From Lentisphaeria bacterium (GTDB lineage: Bacteria; Verrucomicrobiota; Lentisphaeria; Victivallales; GWF2-50-93), in contig JAGVIF010000260.1 of NCBI GenBank assembly GCA_020056205.1, forward strand, positions 1 to 5,423: a stretch of DNA of 5,423 nucleotides, given 5' to 3'. Under the pieces are notes generated by a model that was given only the letters and a program-made list of their open reading frames with translations, had not been told where the DNA came from and did no database searches. The position numbers were made by a program, and so were the translations under genes. Positions 1 through 5,291 of this stretch are shown here, in pieces; the first letter of the stretch is position 1; the number at the start of each line of letters is the position of its first letter.

Positions 1-66
1 CTCGACATACCGCTTTGGGTATGCCTCCGGTTTTGTGGCTCGTCTGAATTTCACAATCTCCTTCAT
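1..66 (-). CDS. Start of an unrecognised fifth operon gene (partial, runs off the left edge)
   Basis: An open frame begins at an ATG (66-64) whose last two bases form the start of the TGA stop of the upstream hydrolase gene, giving an ATGA overlap. It stays open for all 22 codons to the window edge. The peptide starts MKEIVKFRRATK and is basic, with no signal peptide or membrane segment visible. No good Shine-Dalgarno lies upstream of the ATG, which fits translational coupling to the hydrolase. An in-frame GTG at 54-52 sits 3 nt after AAGGAG and is an alternative start. The case for a real gene is the same 4-nt overlap seen at the two preceding junctions of this operon. I do not recognise the product from 22 residues. 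Confidence 0.55.
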   Translation of the reverse strand, partial: MKEIVKFRRATKPEAYPKRYVE

Positions 67-1157
67 CGGCGCTGGTTTTGACTTTTGCAATTGGCTCTTG
101 TGTCTTCATTTATTTCGAACGGTGAGCCCTGAATCCTGAATTCTTTTAACATACAACGCCAAGCTTTGTCAGCGTAAAAACGATGCCCTCCCTCTCCGAC
201 CACAAGATGGCAGTTGTTTTCGGCGCCGAAGTCTTTGTAGATTTTGCGAAGTTCGCAAAAAGCCGAGCGCGTGGCGCTTATCGGAAAAATGGGGTCGGTT
301 TTTCCTGCCACAATTACAACCGGCTTCGGAGCGAAAAGCCCCATCACATCCGACATTTCAGCGTATTTAATAATTCCTGGCGCGTAGTTGCAAACGCAGT
401 GATAGATTGACATTATGGAGTCGCGAAACGTGCAAAAGTAGCATGACGGCACGGCGAAGGATATCCGCGGCAGAAGGGCCGCGGAAAACATTGAGATTGT
501 ACCCCCGGTTGAATCTCCCATGACGCCAATCCTTTTCATATCAACATCTCCCCTGAGAGCAAGATAATCTATTCCGCGGTCAACATCAAAAACTCTTTCT
601 CCGAGAAGGGTTTTACCGAGCGCGAGCGAGTGCATTGCGGCGTCATGGCACCCATTTCCCGCCACTTTTTGCCTGTGCTCGGCGCGCTCTCCGAACGATC
701 TTTGTTCTATGCAAAGCGCGGCAATTCCGCGTTTCATACAGTCAATCGCAAAATCTCTGTCCCCTTCCACATGAATTGATTTGCTTTCATTCCCAAAAGA
801 AAGTCCTATTGAATTATGCATTCCGCTTGAATGCCCCTGCACACAAATCATAACTGCGTATGGAGGAGAAGAATTCTTCGGAGAACAAAAATACATCGGC
901 ATATCACTATTTTTTTCGCTTGTTATAACCATCTTTTCAATAGAGCCGAACGGATTTTTCTTTTTCCATAACACATTAGGAATCAAAGGGATGCGTTCAT
1001 CCGGAAAAGCGCCGACAAGCTCGCGTATTTTTGCCCTTAGTCTCCTTTGCCACTTGACGGGGTCGGCGCCCGAGTAATGCATCGAAGGGACTGTATTATC
1101 CATTAAGTAACGATGGTATTCCGAGGGGGAAAATTTGGGACCGGTTGTTTTTTTCAT
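63..1157 (-). CDS. Alpha/beta hydrolase, Abhydrolase_7 / acetyl-xylan-esterase-like
   Basis: 364-residue serine hydrolase of the dienelactone-hydrolase/acetyl-xylan-esterase superfamily. The nucleophile elbow is GDSTGG, with Ser216. The other likely triad residues are Asp288 in KTDPIFP and His325 in GEGGHRFY. QGHSSG (107-112) probably supplies the oxyanion hole, and EQRSFGER (151-158) and SCYFCTF...CNYAPG (238-261) resemble conserved blocks of Abhydrolase_7 proteins. Such enzymes usually cleave acetyl or other short-chain esters, often on carbohydrates; the substrate here is not evident. There is no signal peptide, so it is probably cytoplasmic. The start is fixed by AGAAGGA (1164-1170), 6 nt upstream, and by the ATGA overlap with the TMTC-like gene. 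Position in a glycosylation operon suggests a sugar or glycolipid ester as substrate, which is inference. The fold assignment is firm; substrate specificity is open. Confidence 0.9.
   Translation of the reverse strand: MKKTTGPKFSPSEYHRYLMDNTVPSMHYSGADPVKWQRRLRAKIRELVGAFPDERIPLIPNVLWKKKNPFGSIEKMVITSEKNSDMPMYFCSPKNSSPPYAVMICVQGHSSGMHNSIGLSFGNESKSIHVEGDRDFAIDCMKRGIAALCIEQRSFGERAEHRQKVAGNGCHDAAMHSLALGKTLLGERVFDVDRGIDYLALRGDVDMKRIGVMGDSTGGTISMFSAALLPRISFAVPSCYFCTFRDSIMSIYHCVCNYAPGIIKYAEMSDVMGLFAPKPVVIVAGKTDPIFPISATRSAFCELRKIYKDFGAENNCHLVVGEGGHRFYADKAWRCMLKEFRIQGSPFEINEDTRANCKSQNQRR
242..260. repeat. Perfect palindrome TTTTGCGAAnTTCGCAAAA, copy 1
   Basis: Two 9-nt arms, exact reverse complements, flank a single central G. 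It lies inside the hydrolase coding sequence, where the antisense reading gives the codons for F-C-E-L-R-K (residues 300-305). The same arms recur at 1673-1691 in another gene and another codon phase. Confidence 0.8.
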
Positions 1158-2839
1158 TTTTTTTCCTTCTTTATTGATTTTTTATTTTTTAGTTCATGGA
1201 GGGCGTTGATTATTTGTCTTTGTCCCGGGGTTATGGAGAGGGACAGTTTCCAGTAGCGCTCCGCGCTGTCATAATCTTCCGCGACAGCGCATATTGCCCC
1301 CGCCTTGTTGAAGACTTCGACATCCTTCAAGCCTATTACTTCCATGCATTTTTTCAAGTCTTCAAGAGCCTCGGTATTTTTGCCGAGCTTTATTCTGTAA
1401 TAAGCCCTATTTCTCAAAGCCGTGAACGCTTTGGGATAAATTTCTATTGCCCTTGTGCATGCGGCCTCAGCCTCCGCAACGTTTCCGGCCGTAGCCAGTT
1501 GGACCGCGTAATTGTTCCAAATCTTGTTGCTTGACGGGGAACTTTTTGTTCCGGCAACGGCCAGTGTCATTGGATTTTTCCAGTCCTTTTCCCTTATTGC
1601 GAGTCTCGCAAAAAGGGCGGAAAAAACAGCCGCCACAACCAGCGCAAGCATGTATTTGTTTGTTTTTAAACGTTTTGCGAATTTCGCAAAAACGGACACG
1701 GCTAAGATGCACAAAAAAACGCTTGGGAAATAGTAAAGTCTTTCTCCGAAGATTGTGCCGATGGCGATGGGAATGTTTGAAACCGGCAGGACTGACACGA
1801 TATACGCGAGAACGCAATAAAGTTCAACCGGCATCCGCCCGCGCCGCGCGAAAACAACAAAAACGCAAAGAAGAATCAAAAAAAATATTGCCGGGAGCAA
1901 GCGATAATCGCTGAAACTTTCGATCGGAATAATCTGGGCGTATGAATAATCGTGGGAAAGCGCTGCCGGCCAGATGAACTTGAAAATCGCGAAAAACTGC
2001 AGCCATAGAGCCGTGGGGAGCCTTTCCCAAAAACTCATCAACGCGAGTTGATTGTCCGTAAACAGGTCAACTTTGTTTGAGATTGGCAAAAGCGCGGAAA
2101 AAAAATAAATCTTTATAAAAAAATAGGACAGGACGGCAAACAGACAGGAAATGTAGGTCTGTGTCATATTTTTTCTGTCCTTGTTCCGCAAGATGCCCGC
2201 GAACTCTTTTCTCCTGAAAAATATGTCGTACAGCGGGCATAAGATCAGGAGGACAACTCCGTTTTCTTTTGACAAACACGCGAGCAGGCAGAACGCGAAC
2301 ACTGCGTATTTTCGCCAACGCCAATCCCCCGCGTGAGAAATAATTCCGCAGAGAAGAAAAAATGCGCACAATAAATCTGCCCTGCCGGAGGCCGGCGCAA
2401 CCGCCTCGCAGTGAAGCGGATGAACAGCGAAAAGGATGGAACACAGAAATGCCTCCTTGACCCTGTTTTTAAAAAGTTTTAGAGCCAGGAAAAAGACCAA
2501 CAGCGACACGAGGGCATGAAGAAATATGTTAAAGATTCGGAACGACGGCGAATAAAGTCCTGCAGTTTTTGCGTTGATGAGATAGGAAAGAACAGTCAAC
2601 GGCCTGTAAAGACCCTGAGATAATTCGGCCCGCCAATACGTTCTCGCAAAACAATCCCAGACAGTACTGTCCGCCCCTTCGTGATAAAAATAATCCGAGC
2701 TTATCAGCGGCACATCATCAAAAACAAAATCTCCGTCTATCGCACCCGCATATGAAAAAAAAGCCAGGAGAATTGTCAGGGACGAGAAAATAAAAATTTT
2801 TCTGCCGCCTGAAAACCAAAAATCGCATATTTTCTTCAT
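1154..2839 (-). CDS. TMTC-like polytopic glycosyltransferase (GT-C type) with C-terminal TPRs
   Basis: 561-residue integral membrane protein. Roughly eleven hydrophobic segments span about residues 14-414, followed by about three TPR units (437-540) and a Lys-rich tail. Hallmarks shared with the TMTC family (DUF1736 plus TPR) are FVFDD (38-42) in the first extracytoplasmic loop, where acidic residues are catalytic in GT-C enzymes; YRPL (78-81); HPLHCE (140-145); SGRADLL (151-157); SKEN (190-193); LSHDYSY (294-300); and GERLYYFPS (365-373). Eukaryotic TMTC1-4 are O-mannosyltransferases that use dolichyl-phosphate mannose. By analogy this protein would transfer a sugar from a polyprenyl-phosphate carrier to an acceptor outside the membrane. 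The upstream neighbour is a DPM1-like synthase of such a donor, and the two genes overlap by ATGA. Upstream Shine-Dalgarno is weak, so translation probably depends on coupling. Acceptor and sugar are unknown; a structural role without transferase activity is possible. Confidence 0.85.
   Translation of the reverse strand: MKKICDFWFSGGRKIFIFSSLTILLAFFSYAGAIDGDFVFDDVPLISSDYFYHEGADSTVWDCFARTYWRAELSQGLYRPLTVLSYLINAKTAGLYSPSFRIFNIFLHALVSLLVFFLALKLFKNRVKEAFLCSILFAVHPLHCEAVAPASGRADLLCAFFLLCGIISHAGDWRWRKYAVFAFCLLACLSKENGVVLLILCPLYDIFFRRKEFAGILRNKDRKNMTQTYISCLFAVLSYFFIKIYFFSALLPISNKVDLFTDNQLALMSFWERLPTALWLQFFAIFKFIWPAALSHDYSYAQIIPIESFSDYRLLPAIFFLILLCVFVVFARRGRMPVELYCVLAYIVSVLPVSNIPIAIGTIFGERLYYFPSVFLCILAVSVFAKFAKRLKTNKYMLALVVAAVFSALFARLAIREKDWKNPMTLAVAGTKSSPSSNKIWNNYAVQLATAGNVAEAEAACTRAIEIYPKAFTALRNRAYYRIKLGKNTEALEDLKKCMEVIGLKDVEVFNKAGAICAVAEDYDSAERYWKLSLSITPGQRQIINALHELKNKKSIKKEKK
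1591..1617. repeat. Degenerate relative of the TTGCGAA palindrome, 12 of 13 pairs
   Basis: Arms of 13 nt around a central T at 1604 pair at 12 positions, the exception being A1596 opposite A1612. The core TTGCGAGTCTCGCAA follows the same TTGCGARnYTCGCAA pattern as the two perfect copies. It lies in the TMTC-like gene just before the TPR region, 78 nt from copy 2 centre to centre. Confidence 0.65.
1673..1691. repeat. Perfect palindrome TTTTGCGAAnTTCGCAAAA, copy 2
   Basis: Identical arms to copy 1, with T as the central base. It lies within the TMTC-like gene and encodes F-A-K-F-A-K (residues 384-389) on the minus strand. The flanking CG on the left and ACG on the right extend the symmetry if one A is bulged. 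Confidence 0.8.
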
Positions 2840-3555
2840 GGTTTAAGCCTGAGCATCTTCAGACGCCAAAGCATTTTAAAATAGCTTAATATCACTCCAA
2901 TACCAAGTTTGCTGTGTCCGGCGCGACGCTTCTTGAAGCGGATTCCCCTCTCGCTTATTTTACGATCGGGGCATTTTTTCCTCAACAGGAAAAGAATTTC
3001 GAGCATTATCTTAAACCCTTCAGGATTAAGGAGATTCGCGATATCATCAAAAGCGTTTTTGCGAACGGCGAAAAATCCCGACATTGGGTCGCTGACATTA
3101 ACCCTCAGCATGAAAAATGCGGCGCGGGCGGCGAGGCGGCTTGCGGCGAGCCTGTAAAAAGGCCACTTTCCCTCTATTAAGCCTCCGTCCGCGAAGCGTG
3201 TCCCCACAACCATATCATTTTCCATTGCCGAATCTATGAGTTTCGGGAGGCATTTTGCGTCGTGTTGTCCGTCGCCGTCCATAACCAGCAAAATGTCGCC
3301 CTTCGCGCGGCGGAAGCCGTCAACGATGCTGGGACCCAACCCTCTTTTTCCTTTTCTTCTAAGAAGTTTCAAGGTCTGGTCATTCTTTGCGGCTGACTCA
3401 ACAAGCCGCCATGTTCCGTCAGTGGAATCATCGTCGGCTATTACTATTTCGTAGTCATATCGCGAGGAAAGCGTTTGTTTTATTTCCTCCAGCAAAGAGA
3501 GAATATTCTCCGCCTCGTTGTATGTGGGAATGATTATTGAACAAGTTTTATCCAC
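2836..3555 (-). CDS. Family 2 glycosyltransferase, polyprenyl-phosphate mannose/hexose synthase (DPM1-like)
   Basis: 239-residue GT-A enzyme expected to move a sugar from a nucleotide donor (GDP-mannose in DPM1) to polyprenyl phosphate on the inner face of the membrane. Visible motifs: IIIPTYNE (7-14), DDDSTDGT (41-48), KGLG-like RKGKRGLG (67-74), the metal-binding DGDGQHD (93-99), GTRFADGG (118-125), SDPMSGFFAVRK (155-166), GFKIMLEI (180-187) and RRAGHSKLG (210-218). These match the soluble DPM1/polyprenol-phosphomannose-synthase subgroup. It ends without the C-terminal membrane helices of the ArnC/GtrB type. I chose GTG at 3555 because AAAGGAAGG sits just upstream (3557-3565), the GT-A fold starts immediately afterwards, and the upstream aldolase gene ends 10 nt before. 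An in-frame TTG at 3600 would add 15 unconserved residues overlapping the aldolase. It overlaps the TMTC-like gene by ATGA, its likely consumer. Donor sugar is not proven. Confidence 0.9.
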   Translation of the reverse strand: MDKTCSIIIPTYNEAENILSLLEEIKQTLSSRYDYEIVIADDDSTDGTWRLVESAAKNDQTLKLLRRKGKRGLGPSIVDGFRRAKGDILLVMDGDGQHDAKCLPKLIDSAMENDMVVGTRFADGGLIEGKWPFYRLAASRLAARAAFFMLRVNVSDPMSGFFAVRKNAFDDIANLLNPEGFKIMLEILFLLRKKCPDRKISERGIRFKKRRAGHSKLGIGVILSYFKMLWRLKMLRLKP

Positions 3556-3558
3556 AAA

Positions 3559-3589
3559 CCTTCCTTTATTCTTTTGGGTTGCGGGCGGA
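3559..3589 (-). repeat. Inverted repeat, left copy (3' end of the aldolase gene)
   Basis: Read on the minus strand, this 31-nt segment is the last seven codons and stop of the aldolase plus the Shine-Dalgarno region of the glycosyltransferase. It matches 5206-5236 of the plus strand at 29 of 31 positions, starting with a perfect 20-mer, TCCGCCCGCAACCCAAAAGA. The two copies are inverted relative to each other and bracket the aldolase/mtnP pair. Confidence 0.85.
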
Positions 3590-4249
3590 TCCCGCCTCAA
3601 GCCTATACCTGTCGAGTTCGCTCATCTCTTCCTGGGACAAGGCGGAAGTTTTTCCTTTCAGCGCCCCCTCATGAATCATTGTCATTTTGGCGGCTACCTC
3701 AAGGACTTCGAGCCTGTCAAAGGCCTGGAGAAGGTTTTTCCCTGTGGCTATGACTCCGTGATTTTTCATGATTACGCAGTCCGAGTTGCGGGCGGCGCTT
3801 GCGACAAGTTCAGCCAGAGGCTTACCGCCCATCATCCTGTAGTCCGCATATCCTATTTTCCCGACAACGGCGTACGATTCGGCTATCAAATCAGTCCTTA
3901 TCGGCAGAGATGATGCTGAAAACGCGCTCGCGGTGACCGGGTGGGCGTGAACTATGGCGGCCACATCCGTTCTTTCCCTGTATATCGCCATGTGCATTCC
4001 GCTCTCAATAGTTGTGGGCAAAGCGCCGTCAACAATTTTTCCGCTCCTCTCCATCACAACGATTTCGGACGCTCTCATCCTGCCTTTATCAGTTGCCGAA
4101 GGGGTCATCAGAATTAAGCCGTCCCGTGAAATTGCCGAAATATTGCCTCCGGATGTCGTGGTCAACCCCTGACGATAAAGACGCCTCATGAAATACGCGA
4201 TTTCCCTTTTAATTCCCGGAATATCTTCAAACATTTGTCCTTTCTCCAT
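3566..4249 (-). CDS. Class II aldolase/adducin family protein, FucA-like (candidate methylthioribulose-1-phosphate aldolase)
   Basis: 227-residue zinc aldolase, close to the usual 210-230. Visible elements are the phosphate-binding TTSGGNIS (31-38) and TPSATDKGRM (49-58), the catalytic acid Glu82 in ESGMHMAIY, and zinc ligands His101 and His103 (VHAHP) and His164 (NHGVIATG). Family members cleave sugar-1-phosphates to DHAP plus an aldehyde (FucA, RhaD, Ald2), but include epimerases (AraD) and the dehydratase MtnB. The TTSGGNIS/TPSATDKG pattern is FucA-like rather than MtnB-like. Because mtnP is divergent and adjacent, the best hypothesis is the aldolase of the methylthioadenosine DHAP shunt. 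I chose ATG 4249 because GGAG lies 5 nt upstream; ATG 4234 is an alternative. The frame stays open to an ATG at 4549, but that extension lies antisense inside mtnP and is not credible. The last codons (SARNPKE-stop) lie in an inverted repeat copied after mtnP. Confidence 0.85.
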   Translation of the reverse strand: MEKGQMFEDIPGIKREIAYFMRRLYRQGLTTTSGGNISAISRDGLILMTPSATDKGRMRASEIVVMERSGKIVDGALPTTIESGMHMAIYRERTDVAAIVHAHPVTASAFSASSLPIRTDLIAESYAVVGKIGYADYRMMGGKPLAELVASAARNSDCVIMKNHGVIATGKNLLQAFDRLEVLEVAAKMTMIHEGALKGKTSALSQEEMSELDRYRLEAGSARNPKE

Positions 4250-4277
4250 TTGAACTCCATTTAAAAAACTATAAAAT
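4250..4277 (+). promoter_or_regulatory. Likely sigma70-type promoter of mtnP
   Basis: TTGAAC (4250-4255, 4 of 6 matches to TTGACA) lies 16 nt before TAAAAT (4272-4277, 5 of 6 matches to TATAAT). Transcription would start near 4284, giving a leader of about 30 nt that carries AGGAG before the ATG. The -35 box abuts the aldolase start codon on the other strand, so the two units share this short region. Called by eye from consensus only. Confidence 0.4.
4268..4273 (-). promoter_or_regulatory. Possible -10 element of the minus-strand operon
   Basis: TATAGT on the minus strand (5 of 6 matches to TATAAT) lies about 20 nt upstream of the aldolase start at 4249. It overlaps the -10 box of the mtnP promoter, so the two promoters could compete. 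No convincing -35 is visible 16-18 nt further upstream (4290-4297), and the leader would be very short. This is a weak call, made because the five-gene operon needs a promoter in this gap or inside mtnP. Confidence 0.2.
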
Positions 4278-4312
4278 ACTGTTTTCTTTCCGAAATTAAA
4301 AGGAGCGAAGTT

Positions 4313-5197
4313 ATGAAACTTGGAGTTATTGGCGGAAGCGGCTTGTACCAAATCGAGCAATTCACGCATATAAAAAACATGGAAATCGAAACACCTTTCG
4401 GGAACACGTCCGATGAAATAGCTCACGGAAAAATTAATGACACTGACATATTTTTTCTGCCGCGACACGGCAAAGGACACCGTTTTATGCCGTCTGAGAT
4501 AAATCACAGGGCAAACATTTTCGCCATGAAAAAAATAGGCGTAACCCATATCATAAGCATATCGGCTGTCGGCAGCCTCAAGGAGCAGTTAAAACCGAAA
4601 GACATAGTGATTGTTGACCAATATCTTGACAGGACAAAGAGCGGCGGGGGACACAGTTTCTTCGGAGACGGAATTGTCGCTCACATAGCCTTCGCCGACC
4701 CCGTATGTCCCGAGCTTGCGAATCTCGCATACGAGACGGTCAGCGATATTACTTCAAAACTGAAAAAAAAAGACAAGCCAAGGGCGCATATGGGCGGCAC
4801 ATATGTCAACATGGAAGGCCCTGCATTTTCGACAAAGGCGGAGTCGAATCTCTACCGCTCATGGGGAATGGATGTCATAGGAATGACCAATATTGGAGAG
4901 GCAAAACTTGCGAGAGAAGCCGAAATATGCTACTGCACCGCCGCTATGGTGACGGATTACGACTGCTGGCATCCTGAACATGACTCTGTTACCCTCGGAC
5001 TTATAATACAAAACCTCTTCGCGAACGTTGAAATAGCAAAAGCGATGATAGCGAAAATCGCGGGCCGGATTCATTCCCTCAAGAGAAACTGCTCCTGCCC
5101 CAACGCGCTCAAATCAGCGATAATAACATCTCCGGAATGCATATCGAAAAATATAAAGATAAGGCTCGAGCCTATAATCGGAAAATACTGCCCTTAA
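4313..5197 (+). CDS. mtnP: S-methyl-5'-thioadenosine phosphorylase
   Basis: 294-residue MTA phosphorylase of the PNP/MTAP family (human MTAP has 283 residues). It converts 5'-methylthioadenosine and phosphate to adenine and 5-methylthioribose-1-phosphate, salvaging the by-product of polyamine and related SAM-dependent syntheses; it should be cytoplasmic. Motifs: GVIGGSGLY (4-12), TPFGNTSDE (27-35), phosphate-binding RHGKGH (51-56), SAVGSL (84-89), VNMEGPAFSTKAES (165-178), GMTNIGEAKLAREAE (190-204) and TDYDCW (214-219). Asp215 and Asp217 correspond to the residues that select 6-aminopurines in MTAP, unlike the Asn of 6-oxopurine PNPs. The C-terminal C-x-C and AL..AII pattern (260-271) is typical of bacterial MtnP. 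ATG 4313 has AGGAG (4301-4305) 7 nt upstream and a promoter-like sequence before it. It diverges from the aldolase gene. No clear intrinsic terminator follows the stop. Confidence 0.96.
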   Translation: MKLGVIGGSGLYQIEQFTHIKNMEIETPFGNTSDEIAHGKINDTDIFFLPRHGKGHRFMPSEINHRANIFAMKKIGVTHIISISAVGSLKEQLKPKDIVIVDQYLDRTKSGGGHSFFGDGIVAHIAFADPVCPELANLAYETVSDITSKLKKKDKPRAHMGGTYVNMEGPAFSTKAESNLYRSWGMDVIGMTNIGEAKLAREAEICYCTAAMVTDYDCWHPEHDSVTLGLIIQNLFANVEIAKAMIAKIAGRIHSLKRNCSCPNALKSAIITSPECISKNIKIRLEPIIGKYCP

Positions 5198-5205
5198 GGC
5201 TGGCC

Positions 5206-5236
5206 TCCGCCCGCAACCCAAAAGAGTAAAGAAAGG
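5206..5236 (+). repeat. Inverted repeat, right copy (downstream of mtnP)
   Basis: Noncoding copy of the aldolase 3' end, 8 nt after the mtnP stop. Read in the aldolase frame it still spells S-A-R-N-P-K-E-stop, with the Glu codon GAG instead of GAA; the other mismatch lies after the stop. Weaker similarity extends back to about 5192, where CTT AAG GCT GGC parallels the aldolase codons CTT GAG GCG GGA, separated from the core by one extra base. It is either a remnant of a second aldolase copy or one arm of an invertible cassette. Confidence 0.85.
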
Positions 5237-5277
5237 GTTCAGGGTTGGAGGTTCAAGGTTCACCGTTCAGGGTTCAA
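5236..5277 (+). repeat. Tandem heptamer repeat, consensus GGTTCAR, six units
   Basis: Six consecutive 7-nt units in register: GGTTCAG, GGTTGGA, GGTTCAA, GGTTCAC, CGTTCAG, GGTTCAA. The block begins on the last base of the inverted repeat downstream of mtnP. It is noncoding as far as can be seen. Confidence 0.9.
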
Positions 5278-5291
5278 CGGAGGAAGGGAAA

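Noticed and set aside
6..23. Hairpin CATACC/GGTATG as an operon terminator
   Set aside because: It has a 6-bp stem and no U-run, and it lies inside the open frame of the fifth gene.
1196..1914. Plus-strand open frames opposite the TMTC-like gene
   Set aside because: They are shadows of a well-supported gene, with no recognisable domain and no upstream promoter or convincing ribosome-binding site.
2067..2444. Minus-strand 125-codon frame inside the TMTC-like gene
   Set aside because: It is an alternative frame of the TMTC-like gene; the Arg- and Cys-rich translation has no domain, while the main frame keeps family motifs throughout.
3566..4249. Assignment of the aldolase-family gene as mtnB (methylthioribulose-1-phosphate dehydratase)
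   Set aside because: The fold is shared and the mtnP neighbour makes it tempting, but the TTSGGNIS and TPSATDKG pattern is FucA-like. Kept as an alternative only.
4250..4549. N-terminal extension of the aldolase frame on the minus strand
   Set aside because: It lies antisense to the conserved N-terminus of mtnP and crosses the promoter region, it resembles no aldolase, and a good ribosome-binding site marks ATG 4249.
5191..5214. GC-rich stretch after mtnP as an intrinsic terminator
   Set aside because: Only short stems such as the CCTTAAGG palindrome can form, and no U-run follows; the segment is better explained by the inverted repeat.
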